From JACRIM01 sp038042195 (GTDB lineage Bacteria > Planctomycetota > Phycisphaerae > UBA1845 > UTPLA1), in the NCBI GenBank assembly GCA_038042195.1, contig JBBTET010000013.1, forward strand, positions 94,904 to 158,903: DNA of 64,000 bases, given 5' to 3'. Below, in pieces: positions 1 to 11,268 of the stretch (position 1 is the stretch's first letter; every line of letters begins with the position of its first letter). The notes under the pieces are model-generated. The model saw nothing but the letters and a program-made list of their open reading frames with translations. It did not search any database and was not told the DNA's origin. The position numbers and the translations under genes are program-made.

Positions 1-2
1 CG

Positions 3-245
3 GTCAGATATCTACGCATGATCGCCAAGGAGTTCGGCACGCGCGATCTGCACCTCGGCATGGCCGCCGACTACTACGACAGCGAGGTCCGCGTCCTGCT
101 TCAAGGAATGAACAACGTCCCCGCCGAACACACCTTCCCCGTCGGCCTCCCCCCCGCCGAGTACCGTGCCAAACAAATCGAAACGCTTCGCCAGGCCCTC
201 GCCCTCGAAGAGAAGGCGATTGAGTCATTGAAGAAGGCGCAGTAG
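3..245 (+). CDS. C-terminal fragment of an unrecognised protein (5' end outside window)
   Basis: The reading frame is open from the first bases of the window, so the ATG at 18 need not be the true start. About 80 residues are visible, ending in TAG at 243-245. The visible part is polar and ends in a short charged helix with the sequence LALEEKAIESLKKAQ. I recognise no domain. A gap of 193 bp separates it from the next gene on the same strand, so co-transcription cannot be judged. Confidence 0.5.
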   Translation, partial: VRYLRMIAKEFGTRDLHLGMAADYYDSEVRVLLQGMNNVPAEHTFPVGLPPAEYRAKQIETLRQALALEEKAIESLKKAQ

Positions 246-438
246 GAAACCCTTCGCCGCAAGGCACTCCAATTGGACGTGCGCCCCCACACCTGAAGCT
301 GGTGCAATGCCGTCCATGTAGCGTCGAATCCAACGACACTGTATGGGCATGCGGTTGTGTCTATCGCCGAATTATGCTAAATTAGGGGCTGCGATATTCA
401 TCCGGGTTCGACTGATTGCAGATGTGGAGGAGCATCTT

Positions 439-840
439 ATGGCGATCACGCTCACTATTCGCGACGCAACATCGAGCGGCCAAACGCTCAACGAACTGAG
501 TCTCGACTTTCTGACCGAGCGAGTTACCGTGCGCGAGCTGATCCGCAGCCGCGTTTATCAGGAAGTCAAGGACTTCAACGTCAATCGGGCGCAAGATCGC
601 CTCTTCCGAGGCCTTGTAAAGCCGACCGACTGCGAGCGAGAACTCAATGACACTCGGCCTAAGGCCCGCCGCGACATCGATTGGAATAAACAATATGAAG
701 TTGCCATCGACGCGTTCCGTCGCAACGGCTTCCTCATCCTAATCGACGACCATCAATCCACCGATCTGGACGAGGAAGTCGATTTGACATCCAAGACCCG
801 AGTCTCATTCCTGAAGCTGGTGCCCTTGGTGGGCGGCTGA
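439..840 (+). CDS. small protein with ubiquitin-like (beta-grasp) outline and C-terminal Gly-Gly
   Basis: A 133-residue protein. I chose ATG 439 over the upstream ATG at 343 because a GGAGGAG ribosome site lies 6 bases before it. The order of predicted elements fits a beta-grasp fold: strand ITLTIRDA, strand NELSLDF, helix TVRELIRSRVYQEV, a helical insert of about 50 residues, strand GFLILIDD, an acidic stretch, and a last strand RVSFLKLVPLVGG. The protein stops right after Gly-Gly, as mature ubiquitin, MoaD and ThiS do. The last 12 residues resemble the ubiquitin end STLHLVLRLRGG in pattern. The DUF4132 gene starts 3 bp after the stop, so the two are almost certainly co-transcribed. The fold and any conjugation role are inferred from pattern only. 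No E1, E2 or JAB-like gene is visible nearby, but the upstream side is cut off. Confidence 0.7.
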   Translation: MAITLTIRDATSSGQTLNELSLDFLTERVTVRELIRSRVYQEVKDFNVNRAQDRLFRGLVKPTDCERELNDTRPKARRDIDWNKQYEVAIDAFRRNGFLILIDDHQSTDLDEEVDLTSKTRVSFLKLVPLVGG

Positions 841-843
841 ACG

Positions 844-3441
<2,598 letters not shown>

Positions 3442-3517
3442 TTTCCGAGGTGCTTCCACCTTGGGGCACGATCTATCAGTAGGACGTTGCCTCGCAAGCC
3501 TCACGATCGACCATCTC

Positions 3518-3552
3518 AAAAAAGAAAACCCACGGCGCGGGGCCGTGGGTTT
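3518..3552 (-). terminator. rho-independent terminator between convergent genes
   Basis: A perfect 11-bp stem (3526-3536 with 3542-3552, AAACCCACGGC and its complement) closes a 5-base loop. On the minus strand the stem is followed by a T-rich run (3528 down to 3518), which makes it a good terminator for the CHRD gene ending at 3589. On the plus strand the stem is followed by only three T, so it may act weakly for the DUF4132 gene too. Confidence 0.8.
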
Positions 3553-3588
3553 CTATTCACAAACTCGCACAACTCGTACTCGAACGAA

Positions 3589-4857
3589 CTACGTCGTCAG
3601 TAGCGCGAGGATGAAGTCGTTGATGTCCGCACCATCGACCATGCCATTGAAATCCATATCGGCACAAGTGCAGCCGCCCGCACCGAGCAGGCAATCGACA
3701 AACGGAACCACGTCGAGCATGTCCACCGCGAGATCGCGGTTCACATCGCCCCAGCAACTGAAGCGCGGCTCGATCTGGCCCCGAACTTCTCCACCGCCGA
3801 ACGCCGCCGTGTGGACGTTGCTGTACGTCTGGCCGTCCATGATGCCGGGTTCATCCGCGGCGACATAGACGAAGTTGCCGTTCTTCGGAGAGCCAAGGGC
3901 ATAGGGGAACTTGACACCTGCGGCCAGGCCGCGTGGCGCGAAACCGTGAATGTGTGCGGCCGTCTCCGCCCCGGTCAGCCCGCCGAATCGGAGGAAGTAT
4001 CCAAGCCTATTACCAAGCATGTCATGCGAGTGGTGAGCAATGCCAAGTCCGACGGTTGCGTTGGGCGGCACCTCTTGCAAGCCCTGTAGCGACGATAAAC
4101 TATTGACCACCTGCCCACGAATCTCGCCGCCACCGAATGCCACGGTATGAATATTCACATAAGTCATGCCTTCCAGAATCGCACCCTCCTGGGCTTCGAG
4201 GTAGGGCCAAACGCCGACCTTTGGGCTTCCGGCCGGCAAGGCGAACACCACGCCCCCCGCCACGCCGTGTGGTGCCATACCGTGGAAGTGAGCGTTATTC
4301 TCCGCCGCGGTCAGTCCGCCGTAGCTGATGTAGTAGGACAGTGTGTTTGCCGATGGGTCCATCACGAACGCCCCGAAGCCCGTGGCCGGTGAGGCATTGG
4401 CGGGAACTTCCTGTGAACCTGAAAGGGTGGCGACATGCGTGACAATTTGCCCACGAATCTCGCCAGCGGGATTCACAACGGTGTGAATGTTGACGTACAT
4501 CCGACCGCCAAGAATATCGGCTTCAAATGCGGCTGGATAATTCCAAACTCCGACCTTGGGATTGCCGAGAGGAAGCGCGAAGAGAACCCCTCCGAGTGCG
4601 CCGGGGCCGGCAACGCCGTGAATGTGCGCCCCCGTTTCGGGAGAGCTGAGCGCGCCGAACTCGATGCGAAACGAAATCGTGTCCGCGACAGTGTCGATAA
4701 CGAAAATGCCCGTGCCGCCCGCCGTGGAGGCGTTTGGCGGAACTTCCTGGATCGCCTCGAGGTTTGCCACATAGCCATACACATCCAGCGCGGTTGCCGC
4801 CGATGGCAGGGCCGCAATGGCAGTGATGACGCTCAAAGTCTGAAGAACCTTCCTCAT
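3589..4857 (-). CDS. secreted protein with three CHRD domains and a dockerin-like C-terminus
   Basis: A 422-residue protein. I placed the start at 4857, where an AGAGGTG ribosome site precedes ATG and a signal peptide follows (cleavage likely after PSAATA). Three repeats of about 115 residues follow, each with a CHRD-type E-V-P-P/A-N-A, an A-H-x-H-G and a Y-V/S-N-I/V-H-T ... G-E-I/V-R-G-Q signature. The tail has two calcium-loop-like segments (GDVNRDLAVDMLD and DMDFNGMVDGADIND) separated by a Cys-containing turn, as in dockerin-like ends of planctomycete secreted proteins. CHRD domains are known from chordin and from many bacterial secreted proteins; their bacterial role is not settled. The gene has its own promoter candidate at 4981-5010 and a terminator at its end, so it looks monocistronic. 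Confidence 0.85.
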   Translation of the reverse strand: MRKVLQTLSVITAIAALPSAATALDVYGYVANLEAIQEVPPNASTAGGTGIFVIDTVADTISFRIEFGALSSPETGAHIHGVAGPGALGGVLFALPLGNPKVGVWNYPAAFEADILGGRMYVNIHTVVNPAGEIRGQIVTHVATLSGSQEVPANASPATGFGAFVMDPSANTLSYYISYGGLTAAENNAHFHGMAPHGVAGGVVFALPAGSPKVGVWPYLEAQEGAILEGMTYVNIHTVAFGGGEIRGQVVNSLSSLQGLQEVPPNATVGLGIAHHSHDMLGNRLGYFLRFGGLTGAETAAHIHGFAPRGLAAGVKFPYALGSPKNGNFVYVAADEPGIMDGQTYSNVHTAAFGGGEVRGQIEPRFSCWGDVNRDLAVDMLDVVPFVDCLLGAGGCTCADMDFNGMVDGADINDFILALLTT

Positions 4858-4980
4858 CGAAATACACCTCTCTTGGTTTTTGGTGCCACGCCGACGTTGG
4901 GAGAGATGCCGAATTGGCCGCCAGCGCCCGAACACATTAATCCACGGACGATGCCTATGGCACCGCCTGGATATTTGAAC

Positions 4981-5010
4981 ATTGTACCAAAGAACCGCTT
5001 ATTGAATCAA
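4981..5010 (-). promoter_or_regulatory. sigma-70-type promoter candidate for the CHRD gene
   Basis: On the minus strand TTGATT (5010-5005) and TACAAT (4986-4981) are separated by 18 bp. Transcription would begin near 4974, giving a leader of about 117 bases before ATG 4857. The -35 box overlaps the last codons of the upstream E1 gene. Four of six and five of six bases match the consensus hexamers. Confidence 0.5.
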
Positions 5011-7253
5011 GGCCCGGCGTGGTGAAGTTCTCGCGCAGCCTCCATGATCGACTCCTCCGATGGCAGCACAAGATTCGCCGCGGGGCCAAGCGGAATATAG
5101 GTGTCCTCACCCACGACTCGACGCACAAAAATGTGTCTGGATGCACGCTCGGCAATGGCCGTGATGATACCTTCCCCGACGCCGCCCGACCGCCGCCCTT
5201 CATCCACAACTAATACCTTCCCACACGCCTCAGCCTGACGAACGATGTCATCGATGTTCAACGGACTTAACCATCTTAAATCCATGACTCGTATCTGAAT
5301 GTGGTCCTGATCCGCAAGTCGCTTCGCCGCGCGCAGCGACATGTGAGCGCCGTTGCCATACGTGATGATGAGCAGGTCCGTCGCCGACTCATGGTAAATA
5401 CGCGGCTGCCCCAACGGCACGGCCACCTCCGGCGGCGGATACGCAAACGCCCACCCGCCGTCGTTCGGCTCGTGCAAATCCTTCGTCATGTACAACGCGA
5501 TCGGCTCTAAGAACACGACCACGCGCCCGTCCACCTTCGCCAACGCGACGCACGTTCGCAACATCGCCGCCGCATCATCGCCACGCGACGGACAGGCAAC
5601 GATCAGGCCGGGAATATCACGCAGCGCTGCGATGCTGTTGTCGTTGTGAAAGTGCCCGCCGAATCCCTTCTGGTAGGCGAGCGACGCCATCCGCACGACC
5701 ATCGGATTCCGATACTGGTTGTTCGAGAAGAACTGCAACGAGCACGCCTCGCCGCGAATCTGATCACAGGCATTGTGGAAATACGCGAGATACTGAATCT
5801 CCGGCATCGGCAGCAACCCGACATTCGCAAACCCCTGTGCCAACCCGAGGATCGTCTGCTCATCCAGCAGCGTGTTGAACACCCGTGCCGCCTTGAACTT
5901 CTTGAACAGCCCGGCCGTGACGTAATATACGCCGCCCTTTTGAGCCACGTCCTCGCCGAAGACGATAATCTCCGGATACTTGGCCATCAGGTCAAACATC
6001 GCCGAGTTAATCTGCACCGCCAGGTGCCGCGGCTCCAATCGCTCGGGCAGCTTTCCCTCGCCGCCGAAAACGTCAATCCGCTTCGCCTGATGGTTGGCGC
6101 GTCGGGCTTCCTCATTCACCGCGTCGGGAGAATACGGTGCCAATGGCCTCATCACTTCAGCAGCCGTCGAAAGCCTCGGCCGTGTCACCACGATCTCCGC
6201 CGTCTTCGCCGTTCGCGCCCGAATCTCTTCGTACTTGGCCAGCACCTCTTGCGCCGACATCAACCCCGACTCGATCACCAGTCGCGCCGACGCCAGCAAC
6301 GGGTCCTTCGCCTCGGCCGCCGCGATCTCTTCCATCGAGTGATAGGCCGGCTCAAAGTCCGACCCCGCATGGCCCAACATGCGAACCGTCTTGAGATGCA
6401 GAAACGTCGGCGCTCGGTGCGACCGACAATACGCCACCGCCTCTGTGACGACCTGATGACACTCCACCAGATCAAGCCCGTTGGCGCGAAAGTACTTGAG
6501 CGCGGGCCGATTGGAAAACGACGTCTCCACCCAGTTCGGCGGCGTATGCACCGAGATGCCGATCCCGTTGTCCTCGCAGACAAACAGCACCGGCACCGGC
6601 AATCGTTGGTAGGCCGCCCACTGCGCCGAGTTGAACGCACCTTGCGCCGTGCTGTGATTGCAACTGGCGTCGCCGAAGTTGCACACCGTGATGCTGTCCT
6701 CCGGGATCGGCAGCGCCTTCCCAAGATGCCGCGCCCGCTGGATGCCGATGGCCGTGCCGACGGCCTTGGGCAACTGGCTCGCAATCGTGCTGGTCTGCGG
6801 CAAAATCCAAAGCGGCACCGACCCCCATACCTTGTGCCGACCCCCCGCGATGGGATCCTCCGCGCTCGCCGCCTGTGACAACACGATGTCGCGAATGATG
6901 TCGATGCCCGGCACCTTGCGCGACCGCTCCACTACGAACGCCCCGCTGCGATAATGCAGAAACGCCGGATCGGTGTGCCGCGTCACCCGCCCCACGACTG
7001 CGTTCCCCTCATGCCCCGCCGACCCGATGGTGTAAAACGCAGCATCCTTCGCCCGCAGCCATCGAGCAATCAGGTCGAGATGCCGGCACGTCATCTGCGA
7101 CTCCAGCAACTCGACGGCATCCCGCCCCGTCAACGTTGCACCGGGAACGACAGACTCACTCGGACCGACCCTCCGCAACGGCGGCTCGGACCAATTTGTA
7201 AGAAGCGCGACAAAGTTGTCGTCGATGACCTGTGCGCGATTAAATGTGCTCAT
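5007..7253 (-). CDS. 2-oxoacid dehydrogenase E1, fused alpha and beta subunits
   Basis: A 748-residue thiamine-diphosphate enzyme in which the alpha half (about 1-370) and the beta half (about 400-748) of a branched-chain 2-oxoacid or pyruvate-type dehydrogenase are one chain. The alpha half has the ThDP motif starting GDASCNHSTAQGAF and ending about 30 residues later in CEDN. The beta half has the FGEDVAQKGGVYYVT and E-I-Q-Y segments expected for the beta subunit, and a transketolase C-terminal domain with VVDEGRRSGGVGEGI. It would decarboxylate a 2-oxoacid and pass the acyl group to an E2 lipoyl protein. No E2 or E3 gene lies nearby, so substrate class cannot be fixed from context. Confidence 0.9.
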   Translation of the reverse strand: MSTFNRAQVIDDNFVALLTNWSEPPLRRVGPSESVVPGATLTGRDAVELLESQMTCRHLDLIARWLRAKDAAFYTIGSAGHEGNAVVGRVTRHTDPAFLHYRSGAFVVERSRKVPGIDIIRDIVLSQAASAEDPIAGGRHKVWGSVPLWILPQTSTIASQLPKAVGTAIGIQRARHLGKALPIPEDSITVCNFGDASCNHSTAQGAFNSAQWAAYQRLPVPVLFVCEDNGIGISVHTPPNWVETSFSNRPALKYFRANGLDLVECHQVVTEAVAYCRSHRAPTFLHLKTVRMLGHAGSDFEPAYHSMEEIAAAEAKDPLLASARLVIESGLMSAQEVLAKYEEIRARTAKTAEIVVTRPRLSTAAEVMRPLAPYSPDAVNEEARRANHQAKRIDVFGGEGKLPERLEPRHLAVQINSAMFDLMAKYPEIIVFGEDVAQKGGVYYVTAGLFKKFKAARVFNTLLDEQTILGLAQGFANVGLLPMPEIQYLAYFHNACDQIRGEACSLQFFSNNQYRNPMVVRMASLAYQKGFGGHFHNDNSIAALRDIPGLIVACPSRGDDAAAMLRTCVALAKVDGRVVVFLEPIALYMTKDLHEPNDGGWAFAYPPPEVAVPLGQPRIYHESATDLLIITYGNGAHMSLRAAKRLADQDHIQIRVMDLRWLSPLNIDDIVRQAEACGKVLVVDEGRRSGGVGEGIITAIAERASRHIFVRRVVGEDTYIPLGPAANLVLPSEESIMEAARELHHAGP

Positions 7254-7324
7254 AGACCTAGCAAATAATGGGCTTCATGCGAAAAGTCAAAGAGCTACGT
7301 GGTGCCGTGTACAATCATCACAAC

Positions 7325-8245
7325 ATGGCACACCCCTCAGTAACTCCCGGCACCTCCCCCGGCACAATCCGCCTCTTCCGCTTCGCCGGAATCGACGTCT
7401 TCCTTCATTGGTCGTGGGGACTCGTTGCCATTCTCGAATTGCAAACCCGGAAGGACCATTACCAGTCCCCGCTCTGGAATCTCGCCGAATACCTGACGCT
7501 CTTCTTGATCGTCCTCCTCCACGAGTTTGGCCACTCGCTGGCCTGCCGCTCCGTCGGCGGACGCGCGGATCGCATACTTCTCTGGCCGCTAGGCGGCGTG
7601 GCCTATGTCGATCCGCCGCGACGGCCAGGTGCCATGCTCTGGAGCATCGCCGCTGGCCCACTGGTGAATGTCTTGCTGGTGCCGGTCACGCTGGGCATGT
7701 ACTTCTTCGCCGACAGGCTACTCCCCGGCGCATCCCGCGATCTGCTCGAATATCTATACATGATTGCATTCATCAACATCGGCCTGCTCGTCTTCAACAT
7801 GCTCCCCATCTACCCGCTCGACGGCGGCCAGGTTCTCCAGTCCATCCTCTGGTTCTTCGTCGGACAAGCCCGCAGCCTGGCCATCGCCGCTACCATCGGC
7901 TTCATCGGCGCGGCCGCCGGATGCGGGCTGGCGTTGTACATAGGTGATTGGTGGCTGGTGATCATCGCCATCTTCGCCGCGTCGCGCTGCCGAGAAGGAA
8001 TGCGTCAGTCCAAAAATCTGTCCGCGTTGCTCTCCCAACCTCGCTACGGCGGCATGAAGTGTCCTTCATGCGGGGAGGCACCAGTGATCGGCGCAGTCAT
8101 CGCCAGATGCGCCTGCGGCCAACGTTTCGACCCCTTCAGCACCGGCGGCGCGTGCCCATCCTGCCGCTCCACCAGCGGCGTGGTCCCTTGTGCGATGTGC
8201 AACCGAACAAGCGAACTGGGTGCATGGCGAACGCCGATGTTGTGA
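7325..8245 (+). CDS. site-2 protease family (M50) membrane metalloprotease with C-terminal zinc ribbons
   Basis: About 306 residues from ATG 7325 (ATG 7268 and 7277 are alternatives; none has a clear ribosome site, and a TACAAT box at 7310-7315 would give an almost leaderless transcript for 7325). The zinc-binding HEFGH motif lies in the second hydrophobic segment, and the third ligand motif appears as NMLPIYPLDGG. Five to six membrane segments are visible. After the membrane part come cysteine pairs CPSCG, CACG, CPSC and CAMC, which suggest one or two cytoplasmic zinc ribbons. The family cuts transmembrane substrates inside the membrane. The substrate is unknown. It is transcribed divergently from the E1 gene. 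Confidence 0.85.
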   Translation: MAHPSVTPGTSPGTIRLFRFAGIDVFLHWSWGLVAILELQTRKDHYQSPLWNLAEYLTLFLIVLLHEFGHSLACRSVGGRADRILLWPLGGVAYVDPPRRPGAMLWSIAAGPLVNVLLVPVTLGMYFFADRLLPGASRDLLEYLYMIAFINIGLLVFNMLPIYPLDGGQVLQSILWFFVGQARSLAIAATIGFIGAAAGCGLALYIGDWWLVIIAIFAASRCREGMRQSKNLSALLSQPRYGGMKCPSCGEAPVIGAVIARCACGQRFDPFSTGGACPSCRSTSGVVPCAMCNRTSELGAWRTPML

Positions 8246-8274
8246 GTGCCCTGGGTGGCACTTGTCCGCCGGTG

Positions 8275-8619
8275 TTACATTCCCGGAAGCGTCTCGCGCA
8301 CCGTCCCGCAATAGATGCACTTGGCATGTCGTGGCGATAGCGAGCGTTTGCATTTCCTACAGTCGGTGACGCCCTGCATCACCTTGCCATCGAGCTTCCC
8401 ATCCGACAGGTCAATGTCCTGAATCCGCTTGAGGAGCTGATCGTCAGTTAACCCGAGTTGGTCCTTCATGAGCGACCACAGCGCCATCGACATCAGCGCC
8501 TGCCGATCCAGCCGCTCCCGAAGGCCGGCCGCATCGATCCGAGCTTCTCGCGCCTGACTCCGCGCTTCGGAATCATGTGTGAATAAGTGGTTGTAAAAAT
8601 AGTTAAGGCCTGTGTACAT
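8275..8619 (-). CDS. small protein with C-terminal zinc ribbon
   Basis: A 114-residue protein read from ATG 8619, which has an AGGAG site 8-9 bases upstream. A longer start at 8643 would overlap the recG stop. The N-terminal two thirds are helical and charged. The end has CRKC and CIYC pairs, 14 residues apart, typical of a zinc ribbon. It lies 16 bp after recG on the same strand and is probably the last gene of the LysM-recG unit. I do not recognise a named family. Confidence 0.7.
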   Translation of the reverse strand: MYTGLNYFYNHLFTHDSEARSQAREARIDAAGLRERLDRQALMSMALWSLMKDQLGLTDDQLLKRIQDIDLSDGKLDGKVMQGVTDCRKCKRSLSPRHAKCIYCGTVRETLPGM

Positions 8620-8635
8620 CAGATTGACTCCTGCT

Positions 8636-10762
8636 TCATCCAATTCCCGCCACGTTTAACATCTCCACATGGCGAGATTTCAGCGCCGCTCGAAGTCCCT
8701 CGTGTTGCGGCTGTGTGAGCGATGAATCCATCCGAACGATCTGACCCGCGTCGCGCTGGGCCAGTCGCAGCAAGTCCGCGTCCTCAATCAAATCAGCCAC
8801 GCGCAGCTCGGGCAGACCGTGCTGTCGCAGGCCGAGCATCTCGCCCGGCCCGCGAATCCGCAGGTCTTCCTCGGCGACTTTGAACCCGTCCGTCGTCTTG
8901 GCCAGCACCGCGAGCCTTTGATGCTCCGCTGCCACTGGGGTCTCAGTGAGCAGGAAGCAATGACTGCGATGTGCCCCGCGGCCGACGCGCCCGCGCAACT
9001 GGTGCAACTGTGACAAGCCGAATCGCTCGGCGTGTTCGATCACCATGCACGTCGCGTTTGGCACGTCGATGCCCACTTCGATCACCGTTGTCGCCACCAG
9101 CACCGCGATGCGCCCCGCCGTGAACTCGGACATGACGCGCGCCCGCTCGTCGCCGTCCAATCGCCCGTGCAGCAAGCCGATGGTCTGTTTGGAAAAGACT
9201 CGCTGGCCCAGGCGTTTGAACTCCGTCGTCGCCGCCTTGGCCTCCGAGGTGTCTGATTCGTCAATCAACGGATACACGACATAGGCCTGTCGCCCGTCTT
9301 CCAGTTGCTTGCAAACAAACTCCCACGCAGTCTCGTGTCGGCCCGGCCCCATGACCTGCGTCTGGATCGGCGTCCTGCCCGGCGGCAGCTCGTCAATCGT
9401 CGTCACGTCGAGATCGCCGAACACGGTGAGCGCGAGCGTGCGCGGGATCGGTGTTGCGGTCATGACGAGATAGTGCGGGGCGAGGCCCTTGCCGCGAATC
9501 GTCGCCCGTTGCCGAACGCCGAAGCGATGTTGTTCGTCGATCACGACCAATCCCAACTGCGCGAAGGCCACGTCGCCTTGCAAGAGCGCGTGTGTGCCGA
9601 CGACGATGTCCATCTCACCAGCGGCAATCGCCGTGAGCATTTCCTTCCGCTGCCGCGCGGGCATTCCGCCGACGAGTAGGCCGTGACGGACGCGACTTCC
9701 ATCCAGATATGCTGAGATCGCACGCGCGTGTTGCTGCGCGAGCAACTCCGTTGGTGCCATGATGGCCACCTGGTGTTTGTTTGCCACCGCCGTGAGGGCT
9801 GCGTGCAAGGCGACGACCGTCTTGCCGCAGCCCACGTCCCCTTGCAACAACCGATGCATCGGCCGCGTCGTGCCGAGGTCCGCAACGATTTCCGCGACGG
9901 CCCGATCCTGCCCCGCCGTGAGCTTGAAGGGGAATCGTCTGCGGATTCGCTGGTCAATCAGCACTGTGCAGGGCATCGCCGCCGCCGTGTCCAACGCCGA
10001 GCGATTGCGTCGTGCCAACGTCACGGCGATCTGCATCAAGAGCAACTCGTCGTATGCCAGCCGCTTTCGCGCTGCGGCCAGTTCGCGCTCGTCGGTCGGT
10101 CGGTGGATCGCCAGCAGGGCTTGCCGACGCGGGAGCAATCGCCGCTGCCGCGCGAACTCGGGTGGATACCACTCTCGCACCAGCGACACCATTCGATCCA
10201 GATTCGACGCGATGAGTCGGGAGATGAAGCGACTCGGAATCTCCATCGACGCTGGGTAGACCGGCTCCAGCCGCGCGGGAAGTTTTTCATTCACCGGTTG
10301 GGCATCGTCGCCGAGCACCTCGAATCGCGGGTTCACCATCTGCGGCAACTGCCCAAACTCCGTCACCTTCCCTGTCGCGCGGAGGTGCATCCCCTGTTCG
10401 ACCTTGTCGAGCACATACGACGCGTTAAACCACGTCAGGGAACAGCGGCCCGTGTTGTCGATCAGCGTCGCCGTCACCCGGCTGCCCTGTCGCCCGCCCT
10501 GTGAGCGAATCGCCCCGACGCGTCCGACGATGGTCGCGATCATGCCTTCGTCGAGATTCTCAATCGTGCGAAACTCATGTCGTTCGTGTCGCGCGGGGAG
10601 ATAGTCGAGCAGGTTGCCGACCGTCTGGACGCCGAGCTTGGCGAATTGTTCGGCACGGCGCGGACCAACGCCGGGAAGGAACTGAATGCCGTCTTCAAGC
10701 GTGATTGCTCGCGGGCCGGCCGCGCGGGGGGCTGTCGTGTTCCGAGGTGCCGCGCTGCTCAT
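8636..10762 (-). CDS. recG: ATP-dependent DNA helicase RecG
   Basis: A 708-residue SF2 helicase that remodels stalled replication forks and branch-migrates Holliday junctions. The N-terminal part (about 20-190) has the helix-hairpin-like FLPGVGPRRAEQFAKLG and the OB-fold wedge. Walker A is GDVGCGKT (308-315), the DEQH box is at 409-412, and the GRVGRG motif VI lies in the second helicase lobe, followed by the RecG-specific FKVAEEDLRIRGPGE. I chose ATG 10762 because it overlaps the stop of the LysM gene as ATGA, which implies translational coupling. An in-frame upstream ATG at 10843 would lie inside that gene. Length matches the family. Confidence 0.96.
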   Translation of the reverse strand: MSSAAPRNTTAPRAAGPRAITLEDGIQFLPGVGPRRAEQFAKLGVQTVGNLLDYLPARHERHEFRTIENLDEGMIATIVGRVGAIRSQGGRQGSRVTATLIDNTGRCSLTWFNASYVLDKVEQGMHLRATGKVTEFGQLPQMVNPRFEVLGDDAQPVNEKLPARLEPVYPASMEIPSRFISRLIASNLDRMVSLVREWYPPEFARQRRLLPRRQALLAIHRPTDERELAAARKRLAYDELLLMQIAVTLARRNRSALDTAAAMPCTVLIDQRIRRRFPFKLTAGQDRAVAEIVADLGTTRPMHRLLQGDVGCGKTVVALHAALTAVANKHQVAIMAPTELLAQQHARAISAYLDGSRVRHGLLVGGMPARQRKEMLTAIAAGEMDIVVGTHALLQGDVAFAQLGLVVIDEQHRFGVRQRATIRGKGLAPHYLVMTATPIPRTLALTVFGDLDVTTIDELPPGRTPIQTQVMGPGRHETAWEFVCKQLEDGRQAYVVYPLIDESDTSEAKAATTEFKRLGQRVFSKQTIGLLHGRLDGDERARVMSEFTAGRIAVLVATTVIEVGIDVPNATCMVIEHAERFGLSQLHQLRGRVGRGAHRSHCFLLTETPVAAEHQRLAVLAKTTDGFKVAEEDLRIRGPGEMLGLRQHGLPELRVADLIEDADLLRLAQRDAGQIVRMDSSLTQPQHEGLRAALKSRHVEMLNVAGIG

Positions 10763-11094
10763 GGGATGATCAGCTTCATGCCGACGGGGATGTCGTTCGG
10801 ATCCTTCAGGCGTCGAATGTTCGCCTGCCAGATTTTTCGCCACTTGCCCCGATCGTTGTAGTAATGCTCCGCGAGTTGAAGCAGCGATTCGCCCGGTTGC
10901 ACGACGTGAATCCGTCCCGGCAGACTCTCGGCATCGACGAACTCATCCGCAGGCGGGGGATTCTGTACAGGGGATTGCTTTGGCGACGGCGCGGTAGTGG
11001 TCTCCTTCACGGGTTTGTCGGTCTTGCTCTCTTCATTGCAAGACACGAGCAGGCACGTCGCAAGTAAACATAGAAACAACCGCGAAGGGGTCAT
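10759..11094 (-). CDS. LysM-domain lipoprotein
   Basis: A 111-residue protein with a lipoprotein signal peptide (hydrophobic LFLCLLATCLLVSC, lipobox LVSC with Cys as first mature residue), a Pro/Thr-rich linker, and one LysM domain (VVQPGESLLQLAEHYY ... IWQANI ... VGMKLIIP). LysM binds peptidoglycan or similar glycans, so the protein is likely anchored in a membrane facing the cell wall. Its stop codon overlaps the recG start. The same linker-plus-LysM layout is common in planctomycetes, but the coupling with recG gives no clear functional hint. Confidence 0.88.
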   Translation of the reverse strand: MTPSRLFLCLLATCLLVSCNEESKTDKPVKETTTAPSPKQSPVQNPPPADEFVDAESLPGRIHVVQPGESLLQLAEHYYNDRGKWRKIWQANIRRLKDPNDIPVGMKLIIP

Positions 11095-11268
11095 GGTGAT
11101 TCGCTCAATGGCCGCCGATCAATTCCCCCGTGAATACCGGACCCTATTCTCGCATCGTCCCGCGCCATGTCAACGTGCGGCATTGTCTCACCGATGTAGA
11201 GCTGGGCGCATCTGTCTGGTGCCGCGCGCCGACTCATTTGCGTTGTTCCAACGCCCCGGAGACCACTC

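Noticed and set aside
5646..6878. 410-codon open frame antisense to the E1 gene
   Set aside because: Arg/His-rich translation without family features; the minus strand encodes a clear enzyme.
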